A DNA stretch of 64,000 nt from Actinomycetota bacterium (GCA_021325455.1 JAJPHD010000018.1:39838-103837); one strand, 5' to 3'; positions 24,868 to 34,033 are shown, numbered from the stretch's first letter. Notes: generated from the sequence alone by a model not told the origin. Numbers and translations: made by a program.

Positions 24868-26364
24868 GTGAAGCCGCCGCCCTTTGCCTACCATGCCCCG
24901 GGCCGGGTCGGAGAGGCCCTCGAGGTGCTGGCCGCCCAAGGCGACGGGGCCAAGGTCCTGGCCGGCGGCCAGAGCCTGCTGCCGATGCTCAACATGCGCC
25001 TTGCCGCCCCGGCCCACATCGTCGACATCAACGGCGTGGAAGGGCTGGGCACGATCGCTGTCGCCGACGGGGTCGTGGAGGTGGGCGCCACGGCCCGCCA
25101 GGCCGAGGTGGCAGCCGACGGGGAGGTGGCGGCCGCCGTGCCCCTGCTCAGGGAGGCGCTGGGCCTGATCGCCCATCCCGCCATCCGCAACCGGGGCACG
25201 GTCGTGGGGAGCCTGGTGCATGCCGACCCTGCCGCCGAGCTGCCCGGGGTGCTGGCCCTGCTGGGGGGATGGGTGGTCGCCCGGTCCGCAACGGCTCAGC
25301 GGGCCATATCGGCGGGCGAGCTTTTCGCCGGGCCCCTCACCACCACCCTCCGGCCTGACGAGCTGGCCGTGGCGGCGTGCTTCCCGGTCCCCGGACCGGG
25401 AACGGGCACGGCCTTCGTGGAGCTGGCCCGCCGGCGCGGAGACTATGCCCTCTGCGGGGTGGGAGCCCTGGTGGCTCTGGACCGTTCGGGCCGGGTGACC
25501 ACCGCTCGGGCTACCTATGTGGGGCTGGCCGGGACCCCTCAGGTGGTCGACCTGAGCGAAGCGGTGGCCGGCCTGCCGGCGAGCGGCCAGGGCCTGGACA
25601 CGCAGAGGGCTCGTGCCCTGGCGGAGGCCAGCGTGTCGCCTCAGGCGGACATACACGCCAGCTCCTCCTACCGCCGCCATCTGGCAGGCGTGCTCACTGC
25701 CCGAGCCCTGCACGCTGCCGCCTCCCGGGCCGCCGCCTCCCGGGCCGCCGCCTCCCGGGCCAGCTCCCCGCTGGCCAACGGCGCACCATCGGTCCCGGCC
25801 CCGGGAGAGCTTTCCCCCCACAGGTCGCCCACCCCCCGTTCCGCCCGACCGAGCGGTGACCAGGGCCTCAGCGTGGAGCTGGTAGTTAACGGCGTCCCCC
25901 GCTCGGCCGCCGTCCCCCCCCGCCGGCTCCTCTCCGACCTGCTCCGCCATGATCTCGGCCTCACCGGTACCCATGTGGGCTGCGAGCACGGCGTCTGTGG
26001 CTGCTGCACGGTGCTCCTGGACGGCAGGCCCGTGCGGTCGTGCCTGACCCTGGCGGCCACGGCCAGCGGCCACACCGTGACCACCGTGGAGGGTCTGGCC
26101 GGCGAGGACGGGCGCCTCTCGGCCGAGCAGCAGGCCTTCATCGACTGCCATGGCCTCCAGTGCGGCTTCTGCACTCCGGGCTTCCTCATGACCGTGAGGG
26201 CCTTCTTGGATGCCTGCCCCCAGCCAACCGAGGACGAGGCCAGGGAAGCCGTGGCGGGGAACCTGTGCCGCTGCACCGGCTACCACAACATCGTGAGGTC
26301 CGTGCTCCGAGCTGCCGAGTTGCGTCGCATGGCGCCGGGCGGGGAGCCGGCCCCCGAGCCATGA
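24868..26364 (+). CDS. Molybdenum hydroxylase FAD-binding and [2Fe-2S] subunits, fused
   Basis: 498-residue electron-transfer protein for a xanthine dehydrogenase/CO dehydrogenase-family enzyme. Residues 1-285 are the CoxM-like FAD domain (AGGQSLLPMLNMRLA at 32; HPAIRNRGTVVGSLVHADPA at 103). Residues 335-490 are the CoxS-like iron-sulfur domain with eight cysteines: 372, 377, 380, 392 and 432, 435, 467, 469. The two are normally separate genes in the Cox-type; here a 45-residue Ala/Ser/Pro linker joins them. It starts at GTG 24868. Its stop overlaps the start of the molybdopterin subunit (ATGA), so both form one enzyme. Confidence 0.93.
   Translation: MKPPPFAYHAPGRVGEALEVLAAQGDGAKVLAGGQSLLPMLNMRLAAPAHIVDINGVEGLGTIAVADGVVEVGATARQAEVAADGEVAAAVPLLREALGLIAHPAIRNRGTVVGSLVHADPAAELPGVLALLGGWVVARSATAQRAISAGELFAGPLTTTLRPDELAVAACFPVPGPGTGTAFVELARRRGDYALCGVGALVALDRSGRVTTARATYVGLAGTPQVVDLSEAVAGLPASGQGLDTQRARALAEASVSPQADIHASSSYRRHLAGVLTARALHAAASRAAASRAAASRASSPLANGAPSVPAPGELSPHRSPTPRSARPSGDQGLSVELVVNGVPRSAAVPPRRLLSDLLRHDLGLTGTHVGCEHGVCGCCTVLLDGRPVRSCLTLAATASGHTVTTVEGLAGEDGRLSAEQQAFIDCHGLQCGFCTPGFLMTVRAFLDACPQPTEDEAREAVAGNLCRCTGYHNIVRSVLRAAELRRMAPGGEPAPEP
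25714..25758 (+). repeat. Three tandem 15-bp units in the FAD/2Fe-2S linker
   Basis: Three adjacent near-identical 15-mers (GCCGCCGCCTCCCGG; first has one change) encode AAASR three times. They lie exactly at the junction of the fused domains and look like expansion of a spacer. Confidence 0.85.
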
Positions 26365-28742
26365 CCACCCGCTTCCTCGGCCAACCCATCCCCCGTCGGG
26401 AGGACCCCCGACTGGTGCGGGGCGAGGGGTCCTTCACCGACGACCTGGGCCGGGGGGCCCTGGAGGTCGCCTTCGTGCGCAGCCCCTACGCCCATGCCCG
26501 GGTCCTGGGCATCGACGCCACCGACGCCCTGAAGGTCGAGGGGGTGGTCGCCATCTACACCTACCGGGACCTGGAGGGCAGGATGGCCGAGCCCCTCCCC
26601 GTCCTGATCCCCCATCCGGCCCTCACCCACCCCCGGACCCCCTACGCCCTCGCCCCCGGCCTGGTCAGTTACTCCGGGGAGCCCGTGGCCATGGTCGTGG
26701 CCACCGACCGCTACGTGGCCGAGGACGCCGTCGACCGTGTGGTCGTGGACTACGAGATGCTCCCTGCCGTGGTGGGGCTGGAGCAGGCGTCGGCAGCCGA
26801 GCACCTCGTCCATGAGGATGTCCCGGGCAATGTGGCCGCCCACCTGGTGCAGGAGGTCGGCGATGCCCCTGGTGCCGTGGCCGGCGCCCCTCACCGCCTC
26901 GAGCTGGAGCTCTCCATCGAGCGCAGCGCCTCCACGCCCCTCGAGGGCCGTGCCGTGCATGCCTCCTGGGACCAGGCCGACCGCACCATGCGCGTGCACT
27001 CCTCCACCCAGACCTCGACCTCGGTGCGCGCTGCCATTGCCGCCAAGCTGGAGCTGGCCGAAGCCCAGGTCGAGGTCATCGCCCCTGACGTGGGAGGGGG
27101 CTTCGGCGTGAAGATCATGCACCCCTGGCCCGAGGAGCTGCTGCTCCCATGGGCGTCCCGCCGGCTCCGCCGGCCCCTCAAGTGGACCGAGGACCGGCGG
27201 GAGCACTTCATCTCCTCGGCCCACGAGAGAGGCCAGCTCCACCGGGTCCGGGTGGGGTTCGACGCCACCGGGCGCATACTGGGACTGGACGTGGAGTTCC
27301 TGCACGACAACGGGGCCTACACGCCCTACGGGATCATCGTCCCCATCATCACCGCCACCCAGCTCCTCGGCCCCTACAAGGTCCCTGCCTACCGGGTGGC
27401 CTTCACCAGCCTCTACACGAACACCGTCATCGTCACCCCCTACCGGGGAGCCGGCCGGCCGCAAGGCTGCTTCGTCATGGAGCGCACCATGGACCGCATC
27501 GCCCAGTGGCTCGGGCTGGACCGGGCCGAGGTGCGGGCGGTCAACTTCATCCGGCCTGACGAGATGCCCTACGACCAGGGGCTCATCTTCCAGGACGGCC
27601 GTCCCCTCGTCTATGACTCCGGTGACTACCCGGCCTGCCTGGAGAGGCTGCTGGACATGGTCGGCTGGAGGGAGTTCCGCTCCGTCCAGGAGGAGGAGAG
27701 GGCCAAGGGCCGGCGCCTCGGCATAGGCGTGTCCTGCTACGTGGAGGGAACGGGGGTGGGTCCCTACGAGGGCGGCCACGTCCGGGTGGAGAGCTCGGGC
27801 AGGGTGCTCGTCGCCACCGGGCTCACCACCCAGGGCCAGGGCCACGAGACCGTGCTGGCCCAGGTGGCTGCCGATGCCCTCGGGGTGCCCATCGAGGCCG
27901 TGGAGGTCACCACGGGGGACACAAGGCGCTTCGGGTACTCGGTCGGCACCTTCGCCTCGCGGGCCGCCGTGATGAGCGGCAACGCCGTGGCGGCCGCGGC
28001 CAAGGCGGTGAGGGACAAGGCCATCCGTGTCGCCGCCGACGCCCTCGAGGCCGACCCCGAGGACCTGGAGGTGGTGGACGGCACGGTGCGGGTCCGGGGG
28101 GTGCCGTCGCGCTCCATCGCTCTCGGCACCGTGGCCATCCTTTCCAACCCGCTGCGCTATGCCTTCGACGCCGAGGCCCAGCTCGCCACCCAGTTCGCCG
28201 GGCCCGCCGACCACGCCACCCCGCCCCTTCGTGAAGGCGACGAGCCGGGCCTGGAGGCCAAGGCCTACTACTCCCCGTTGCGCTGCACCTTTGCAGCCGG
28301 GATGCACGCGGCCATCGTGGAGACCGACCCCGACACGGCCGAGGTGAGGGTTCTTCGCTACTGCGTGGTCCATGACTGCGGCCCCCTCATCAACCCGCGC
28401 ATAGTGGAGGGTCAGATCCAAGGAGGGGTGGCCCAGGGAGTGGGTGGGGCTCTCTACGAGCGCATGGTCTACGACGACGCCGGCCAGCTCCTCAATGCCT
28501 CGTTCATGGACTTCCTCATGCCGTACGCCACCGAGGTACCTTCGGTGACCATCGCCCACCTGGAGACCCCCAGCCCGCTCAATCCCCTGGGCATCAAGGG
28601 TGCCGGCGAGGCCGGCGTCATCCCCGTCTCAGCCGTGCTGGCCTCCGCCATCGAGGACGCTGAGGGGTTCCCCATCGACCGCATGCCGCTGTCGCCCAGC
28701 GAGCTGCACGAGCTGCGCCGGTCCCGGGGAGCCTCGGGTTGA
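26361..28742 (+). CDS. Molybdopterin-binding large subunit of an aerobic molybdenum hydroxylase
   Basis: 793-residue catalytic subunit of the xanthine oxidase family. RREDPRLVRGEGSFTDDL is the usual N-terminus; VGGGFGVKI and TPYRGAGRPQG (about residue 358) line the Mo-pyranopterin site; the catalytic glutamate lies in IKGAGEAG (about residue 748). The YRGAGR loop is of the coxL form II type, not the AYRCSFR loop of true CO dehydrogenase, so it hydroxylates a carbon of some heterocycle or aldehyde. With PNP, deaminases and an AtzD-family enzyme around it, a purine or pyrimidine base is the likely substrate. It overlaps the upstream gene by four bases. Confidence 0.92.
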   Translation: MTTRFLGQPIPRREDPRLVRGEGSFTDDLGRGALEVAFVRSPYAHARVLGIDATDALKVEGVVAIYTYRDLEGRMAEPLPVLIPHPALTHPRTPYALAPGLVSYSGEPVAMVVATDRYVAEDAVDRVVVDYEMLPAVVGLEQASAAEHLVHEDVPGNVAAHLVQEVGDAPGAVAGAPHRLELELSIERSASTPLEGRAVHASWDQADRTMRVHSSTQTSTSVRAAIAAKLELAEAQVEVIAPDVGGGFGVKIMHPWPEELLLPWASRRLRRPLKWTEDRREHFISSAHERGQLHRVRVGFDATGRILGLDVEFLHDNGAYTPYGIIVPIITATQLLGPYKVPAYRVAFTSLYTNTVIVTPYRGAGRPQGCFVMERTMDRIAQWLGLDRAEVRAVNFIRPDEMPYDQGLIFQDGRPLVYDSGDYPACLERLLDMVGWREFRSVQEEERAKGRRLGIGVSCYVEGTGVGPYEGGHVRVESSGRVLVATGLTTQGQGHETVLAQVAADALGVPIEAVEVTTGDTRRFGYSVGTFASRAAVMSGNAVAAAAKAVRDKAIRVAADALEADPEDLEVVDGTVRVRGVPSRSIALGTVAILSNPLRYAFDAEAQLATQFAGPADHATPPLREGDEPGLEAKAYYSPLRCTFAAGMHAAIVETDPDTAEVRVLRYCVVHDCGPLINPRIVEGQIQGGVAQGVGGALYERMVYDDAGQLLNASFMDFLMPYATEVPSVTIAHLETPSPLNPLGIKGAGEAGVIPVSAVLASAIEDAEGFPIDRMPLSPSELHELRRSRGASG

Positions 28743-28783
28743 GGGCTCCCTTCGGCCGCCCCTCCGACCGCGGGGCCGAGCCC
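28743..28783 (+). other. GC-rich hairpin between hydroxylase and hydantoinase genes
   Basis: GGGCTC near the start of the gap pairs with GAGCCC at its end, with further pairing (GGCC.CCCC / GGGG.CC) inside. It may lower or process the transcript between the two genes; no T-run is present. Confidence 0.35.
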
Positions 28784-28842
28784 TGGTGCCGACCGGACGG
28801 CGGCCTCACCCTTCCTGCGTCCACCTCCCACCCCTGGGGCCG

Positions 28843-31800
28843 GTGAGCAGCGGGCCTGTCCGCATCGGGGTGGACACCGGTGGGACCTTCACCGACGTGG
28901 TTGCCATCCACCAGGGCGCCAGCCGGGTCGTGGCCACCAAGGTCCCCTCCACGCCCGCCGACCCCTCACGCGCCTTCCTGGCCGGGGTGGCCAAGGCACT
29001 TGGACTGCTGGGGCTGGCCGGCCCCGACGTGGAGAGCGTGAGCCATGGCACGACCGTGGCCACGAACAAGCTGCTGACCGGCGAGCTGGGCCCTCTGGGC
29101 CTGGTCACCACCGAGGGGTACCGCTTCATCCTGGAGATCGCCCGCCAGTCGGTCCCCGATGGCTACGGGAACTCCTACTTCTGGGTCAAGCCGCCCCGGC
29201 TCGTGCCCCCCGACCGGGTGCAGGTCGTGGGGGGCAGGATGGACGCCGAGGGCAGGGAGATCCGCCCCTTCCACCGGGCCCAGGCGGTGAGGGCGGCGCG
29301 GTGGTTCCGCCAGCAGGGCATCGGCGCCGTGGGCGTGTGCTTCCTCCACTCCTACGCCAACCCCGCCCACGAGCTGGCCATGAAGGAGGTGCTGTCCACC
29401 GAGCACCCTTCCTGCGTGGTCTCCCTGAGCAGCGAGGTGCTGGGCGAGTACCGCGAGTACGAGCGGGCCGTCACCACCCTCCTCGACGCCGCCGTCAAGG
29501 CCAGCGTCGGCCGGTATGTGCTCCTCGTGAAGGAAGGGCTGGGAGGGCTCACCGGCCCCGGGGGGACATCGGGAGCCAGCGGGGAGGCGCCTCTCTTCGT
29601 CATGAAGAGCAATGGAGGCGTGGCGTCTCCGGAGGAGGTCGCGGCCCTGCCTATCACCACCGTCATGTCCGGGCCGGCGGCTGGCGCCCTGGGAGCGGCC
29701 CTCATCGCCGGGAGGGCCGGGTACGAGCGGGTGCTCACCTGCGACGGCGGGGGAACCTCCACCGACGTGGCCGTGGTGCTCGGGGGGGAGCCGACCCTCA
29801 CCACCGAGGGGTCGGTGGGCCCGTTCCCCTCCCGGATACCGATGGTGGACGTCGTGTCGGTGGGTGCGGGGGGCGGGTCGGTCGCCTGGGCCTCCCCGGA
29901 GGGGACGCTCAAGGTGGGGCCGGCTTCGGCAGGGGCAGAGCCGGGGCCGCTCTGCTACGGGAAGGGAGGGACCGAGCCGACCGTCACCGACGCCCACCTC
30001 TTTCTGGGGCGCATCCCCTCACACCTCCTCGGTGGCGAGCTTGCCCTCGACGTGGCAGCAAGCCGTGCCGGGATCGGCAAGCTGGCTGCCGGGCTCTCGC
30101 TCTCCCCGGAGGATTGCGCCCGGGGCGTGCTCGAGGTGGCGGCCTGGAACCAGGCCAACGCACTGCGCCGGGTGACCGTCCAGCGGGGGCTGGACCTGCG
30201 GGACCTGGCCCTCACGGTGTTCGGGGGCTCGGGCCCGCTGCTCGCCTGCAGGCTGGTGGAGCTGCTGGGGTTGCCCCTGGCCCTGGTGCCACCGGACCCC
30301 GGGAACGTCTCCGCCCTGGGCCTTCTCTCGGTGGACGTGCGCCACGACTATGTCCGCACCCATGTGTGTTCCGAGGACCGGCTGGACCCCTCCCGGGTGG
30401 AGTCGGTCTACCAGGACCTGGAGCGCAAGGCCCGCGCCACCCTCGCCCGGGAGGGCTTCTCCAGCGGGAGCCTGGTCCGCTCGGCAGATCTCCGCTACGG
30501 GGGGCAGGCCTTCGAGGTGAGGGTGCCGGTGGGGCCCGGCCCCTTGACGGCAGCGGGAGCCGAGGAGGTGGTGGAGGCCTTCCACGACGCCCACCAGCGT
30601 CTCTACGGGTACTGCTTCCGGAGCCAACCCACTCAGCGGGTTGAGTGGGTCAACCTCCGGGTGAGCGGCATCGGACCCTTGCCCCGTCCCCCCATCCCGG
30701 TGGTGGCGCCCGGAGGCGGTGGGGTCGAGCGGGCCTGCACCGGGACCCGTCGTGTTCACTTCGACGCCTGGATGGACACTCCGGTCTACCGGAGGGAGGG
30801 CTTGGCCCCCGGGGACGTGCTGGAGGGGCCGGCGGTGGTCGAGGAGCACGGCTCCACCCTGCCCCTGGCCCCCGGTTTCCGGGCCCGGGTGGACCCGTGG
30901 GGGAACCTGGTGCTGGCGCCCGGGCGTCTGCCACCGGCTCCTGCGGCCGGCGGAGCCGACCCCGTGCTGGTGGAGGTGGTGGAGGGGACGCTGGCCTCGG
31001 TGGAGAAGGAGGTGGAGGTGGCGGTGGGGCGCACGGCCCGCTCGCCCATGATCCGCGACGCCCACGACTATCGGGCCGGCATCCACGACAGGCATCTGCG
31101 CAAGCTCACCGGCCGCTCCTATTCGGCCCTTGTCCAGCCGGTCGTGCGCGACTTCCCGCTGGAGAGCATGCGCCCCGGCGATGTGTACTTCCACAACGAC
31201 GTCTACCTGTCGGAGGGCGGCATCGGGCACCTGCCCGACCTGTGCGTCACGGTGCCGGTCTTCCACGGCGGGGAGGTGGTGGCCTTTGTCCAGGTCTTCG
31301 GCCACCACGACGACATCGGGGGGACGGTGCCGGGTTCGATGCCCTCCCGGGCGCGCAGCGTCTTCGAGGAGGGCCTGATGGTGCCCCCCATCAAGCTGTG
31401 GGACCGGGGGGTCCCCAACCGGGCGGCACTGCGGATCATGACCCGCAATTCCCGCATGCCCGAGTCGCTGGCTGCCGACCTCGACGCCGAGTGCGCCGCC
31501 TGCCTCATGGGGGCCCGCCGGCTGGCCGAGCTGTTCGACCGCTACGGGGTGGGGCCGGTGCAGGCCTGCTTCGACGCCATCGTCGACAAGACCACCGAGA
31601 CGTTCCGCCGGGAGGTCCTGGCCAAGATCCCCGAAGGAACCTATGTGTGGGAGGACTACGCCGAGCACGACGGGGTGGACCCCCCTCGGCTGCACCGCCA
31701 GCGCCTCACCCTCACCAAGGAGCCGGACCGCCTGGTCCTGGACTTCAACGGCACCTCCCCCCAGGCCAAGGGGCCCATCAACCACTGCGGGGACGCCGCC

Positions 31801-32772
31801 GGCGGCAATTTCCTGAAGAAGTGGCTGGCCCCCGTCCTGCGCAACCTGGCCGACTCTCCGGAGCGGGCTGCCCAGCTCGACGTCAACGAGGGGGTGGTGC
31901 CCCTCATGGAGATCAGGTTCCCGCCACCGGGGACCCTGCTCACGCCTGTGTTCCCTGCCCCGACCAACGCCCGCACCTTCGTGATCCTCCGGTTGCTCGG
32001 TGTGCTGGCCGGTGCCCTGGCCAAGGCGGTGGGAGGGCGGATGCCCGCCGACCAGGAGACCATCCGTTACACCGGCCTCTACGGGCTGGATGGGCAGGGC
32101 CGGCCTTACCTCATGAGGGAGGTCCTGGGAGGTGGCTCGGGAGGCAGGTACTACGGCGACGGGGAGGACACCATCCACATCGTGCCCGACTCGAAGAACC
32201 TTCCCGTCGAGTTCTGCGAGTCCCGCTTCCCGCTGATCGTGGAGGAGCTGGGCCTGGCCGTGGACTCGGGCGGCCCGGGCCAGTACAGGGGTGGGCTGGG
32301 CTACGACAAGCGCATCAGGATGCTGGCCGACGCCTGCTTCATGTCCGTGGCGGACCGCTCGATCCTCTCGTGCTGGGGGCTGGGCGGGGGCCGTGCCGGC
32401 CAGCCCTTCCGGGTCACCGTCGACCCCGGGGGCCCCGGTGAGCGGGACCTGGAGGGCCTGGTGGACGAGGAGCCGGTGAGGTCGGGCGAGACGATCCGTA
32501 TACGCACCACAGGAGGGGGTGGCTGGGGAGACCCTTTCCTGAGGGACCCCCGGGACGTGGAGAGGGACGTGCTGTGGGGCAAGGTGTCGGTGGAGGGAGC
32601 GGCCCGGGACTATGGCGTGGTCCTGGTGCAGGGCCGGGTCGACCCCGAGGCCACGGAGGCCCTGCGGGCCCGGCTGCGCTCGGAGCGGGGCGCTCAGCCC
32701 TTCTTCGACCGGGGCCCGGGCTACGCCCGGCTGGCCGGCGGTGACCCCTGGGCCGAGGTGGATTGGTTGTGA
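28843..32772 (+). CDS. Fused hydantoinase/oxoprolinase A and B protein
   Basis: 1309 residues. The N-terminal 700 are HyuA/5-oxoprolinase-like, starting at the ATPase motif RIGVDTGGTFTDVV, then SHGTTVATNKLLTG, FLHSYANPAHE and VMSGPAAGALGAA. From about residue 710 the chain is HyuB-like (SPMIRDAHDYRAGIHDR, NDVYLSEGGIGHLPD, HHDDIGGTVPGSMPS, and DFNGTSPQAKGPINH). Such enzymes open five-membered cyclic amides (hydantoins, oxoproline, methylhydantoin) with ATP. The GTG 28843 start is chosen because the family motif follows directly; GTG 28786 would add 19 residues. Usually A and B are two genes in bacteria; one chain recalls eukaryotic 5-oxoprolinase. The substrate is inferred to be a ring or amide formed in base breakdown. 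Confidence 0.9.
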   Translation: MSSGPVRIGVDTGGTFTDVVAIHQGASRVVATKVPSTPADPSRAFLAGVAKALGLLGLAGPDVESVSHGTTVATNKLLTGELGPLGLVTTEGYRFILEIARQSVPDGYGNSYFWVKPPRLVPPDRVQVVGGRMDAEGREIRPFHRAQAVRAARWFRQQGIGAVGVCFLHSYANPAHELAMKEVLSTEHPSCVVSLSSEVLGEYREYERAVTTLLDAAVKASVGRYVLLVKEGLGGLTGPGGTSGASGEAPLFVMKSNGGVASPEEVAALPITTVMSGPAAGALGAALIAGRAGYERVLTCDGGGTSTDVAVVLGGEPTLTTEGSVGPFPSRIPMVDVVSVGAGGGSVAWASPEGTLKVGPASAGAEPGPLCYGKGGTEPTVTDAHLFLGRIPSHLLGGELALDVAASRAGIGKLAAGLSLSPEDCARGVLEVAAWNQANALRRVTVQRGLDLRDLALTVFGGSGPLLACRLVELLGLPLALVPPDPGNVSALGLLSVDVRHDYVRTHVCSEDRLDPSRVESVYQDLERKARATLAREGFSSGSLVRSADLRYGGQAFEVRVPVGPGPLTAAGAEEVVEAFHDAHQRLYGYCFRSQPTQRVEWVNLRVSGIGPLPRPPIPVVAPGGGGVERACTGTRRVHFDAWMDTPVYRREGLAPGDVLEGPAVVEEHGSTLPLAPGFRARVDPWGNLVLAPGRLPPAPAAGGADPVLVEVVEGTLASVEKEVEVAVGRTARSPMIRDAHDYRAGIHDRHLRKLTGRSYSALVQPVVRDFPLESMRPGDVYFHNDVYLSEGGIGHLPDLCVTVPVFHGGEVVAFVQVFGHHDDIGGTVPGSMPSRARSVFEEGLMVPPIKLWDRGVPNRAALRIMTRNSRMPESLAADLDAECAACLMGARRLAELFDRYGVGPVQACFDAIVDKTTETFRREVLAKIPEGTYVWEDYAEHDGVDPPRLHRQRLTLTKEPDRLVLDFNGTSPQAKGPINHCGDAAGGNFLKKWLAPVLRNLADSPERAAQLDVNEGVVPLMEIRFPPPGTLLTPVFPAPTNARTFVILRLLGVLAGALAKAVGGRMPADQETIRYTGLYGLDGQGRPYLMREVLGGGSGGRYYGDGEDTIHIVPDSKNLPVEFCESRFPLIVEELGLAVDSGGPGQYRGGLGYDKRIRMLADACFMSVADRSILSCWGLGGGRAGQPFRVTVDPGGPGERDLEGLVDEEPVRSGETIRIRTTGGGGWGDPFLRDPRDVERDVLWGKVSVEGAARDYGVVLVQGRVDPEATEALRARLRSERGAQPFFDRGPGYARLAGGDPWAEVDWL

Positions 32773-32820
32773 GCCGCAGGAGAAGATGGACGCTTCCCGT
32801 CACACCGAGAGGCAGGTGCC

Positions 32821-33933
32821 ATGCCCGACCCCGTTGAGGTCCGCAAGATCCCCCTGGAGCATGTGAGCGATGCCTCGGGGCTGGACAAGCTGATAGTCGA
32901 GGGCCTGGTCGGGGCCGATCGGGTGGTGGCCGTGATAGGCAAGACCGAGGGCAACGGGGGGGTCAACGACTACACCAGGATCATCGCCGACCGGGCCTTC
33001 CGGGAGGTGCTGGTGGCCCGGGGGACCCGCTCGCCGGAGGAGGTGGCCCGGATACCGATCGTGTGGTCCGGGGGGACGGACGGCGTGCTGTCCCCCCACG
33101 CCACGGTCTTCGCCACCGTCGACCCCTCCCGCGCCCCGAGGACGGCGGAGCCCCGGCTCTCCGTGGGCTACGCCCAGAGCGAGCCCATACTGCCCGAGGA
33201 CATAGGCCGGCCGGCCATGGTGGAGAAGGTGGCTGCCGGGGTGAGGGTGGCCATGGGCAAGGCGGGCATAGAGGACCCGGCCGACGTCCACTACGTGCAG
33301 ACCAAGTCCCCCCTCCTCACCATGGCCACCATCGCCGATGCCCGCCGGCGGGGCCAGACGGTCTGGACCGATGACACGCTCAAGTCCATGGACGTCTCCA
33401 ACTCGACCACGGCCCTGGGGGTGGCCGTGGCCCTCGGGGAGGTGGAGATGCCCGGGCCGGACCAGATCCACCGGGACCTGTCCCTCTACTCCTCGGTGGC
33501 CTCCTGCTCGTCGGGGGTGGAACTGGACCGGGCCCAGATCATCGTGCTCGGCAACGTGGCGGGCATAGGCGGCCGCTACCGCATTGGCCACGCCGTGATG
33601 CGCGACGCCCTCGATGCCGACGGCGTCTGGGCGGCCATACGCAGCGCCGGGCTCGGCGACCTGCCCGAGCGGCCCCACCCGAGCGACCTCCGGGGCCGGC
33701 TGGTCAACGTGTTCGCCAAGTGCGAGGCTGACCCCGGGGGGAGGGTCAGAGGGCGGCGCAACGCCATGCTGGACGACTCCGACGTGCACTGGCACCGCCA
33801 GATCAAGGCTTGCGTCGGTGGGGTGATATCGGCGGTGACCGGTGACCCCGCCGTCTTCGTCTCCGTGGCGGCGGTGCACCAGGGGCCCCCGGGCGGCGGC
33901 CCGGTGGTGGCCATCGCCGACTTGGCTGCCTGA
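32821..33933 (+). CDS. Ring-opening amidohydrolase (barbiturase / cyanuric acid hydrolase family)
   Basis: 370 residues of the small AtzD/TrzD/barbiturase family, whose fold has three repeated domains and three Lys-Ser pairs. The expected positions are visible: Lys41 ([12 protein letters not shown]) with Ser83 ([12 protein letters not shown]); Lys162 (VQTKSPLL) with the Ser230/231 segment ([10 protein letters not shown]); and Lys300 ([11 protein letters not shown]) with Ser348 ([15 protein letters not shown]). These enzymes hydrolyse barbiturate to ureidomalonate or cyanuric acid to carboxybiuret. Next to a nucleobase-type molybdenum hydroxylase and nucleoside phosphorylases, barbiturase of the oxidative pyrimidine route is the better guess. 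Start ATG 32821; last gene of the plus-strand set. Confidence 0.9.
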   Translation: MPDPVEVRKIPLEHVSDASGLDKLIVEGLVGADRVVAVIGKTEGNGGVNDYTRIIADRAFREVLVARGTRSPEEVARIPIVWSGGTDGVLSPHATVFATVDPSRAPRTAEPRLSVGYAQSEPILPEDIGRPAMVEKVAAGVRVAMGKAGIEDPADVHYVQTKSPLLTMATIADARRRGQTVWTDDTLKSMDVSNSTTALGVAVALGEVEMPGPDQIHRDLSLYSSVASCSSGVELDRAQIIVLGNVAGIGGRYRIGHAVMRDALDADGVWAAIRSAGLGDLPERPHPSDLRGRLVNVFAKCEADPGGRVRGRRNAMLDDSDVHWHRQIKACVGGVISAVTGDPAVFVSVAAVHQGPPGGGPVVAIADLAA

Positions 33934-33935
33934 GG

Positions 33936-33956
33936 GGGGTCGGCAGGAGGGACCCC
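33936..33956 (+). terminator. Probable terminator of the hydroxylase-amidohydrolase operon
   Basis: GGGGTC and GACCCC form a 6-bp stem with a 9-nt loop directly after the amidohydrolase stop codon. Confidence 0.4.
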
Positions 33957-33986
33957 TGGCAGGGGACCCGGGGGCGGCGTCGGGTG

Positions 33987-33992
33987 TACTAT
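33987..33992 (+). promoter_or_regulatory. -10 box of the second phosphoesterase gene
   Basis: TACTAT preceded by TG, 41 bases before the ATG at 34034, leaving a normal leader with a GGGGGAGG ribosome site. Confidence 0.45.
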
Positions 33993-34033
33993 GCCGCAAC
34001 TCCGGGTCCCAGAGTCAGGGGGAGGCGAGGCTG

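Noticed and set aside
26361..28742. Carbon monoxide dehydrogenase large subunit
   Set aside because: The active-site loop is YRGAGR, not the AYRCSFR of form I CO dehydrogenase, and the context is nucleobase metabolism.
30019..32178. Long open frames on the strand opposite the fused hydantoinase gene and similar ones opposite most genes (for example 60958-63930 opposite mfd)
   Set aside because: They are shadows caused by high third-position GC: composition is His/Gly/Arg-rich, no domain is recognisable, and the opposite strand carries clear family motifs.
32821..33933. Cyanuric acid hydrolase for s-triazine herbicides
   Set aside because: No biuret or triazine genes are nearby; barbiturase-type function fits the neighbours better, although sequence alone does not exclude it.
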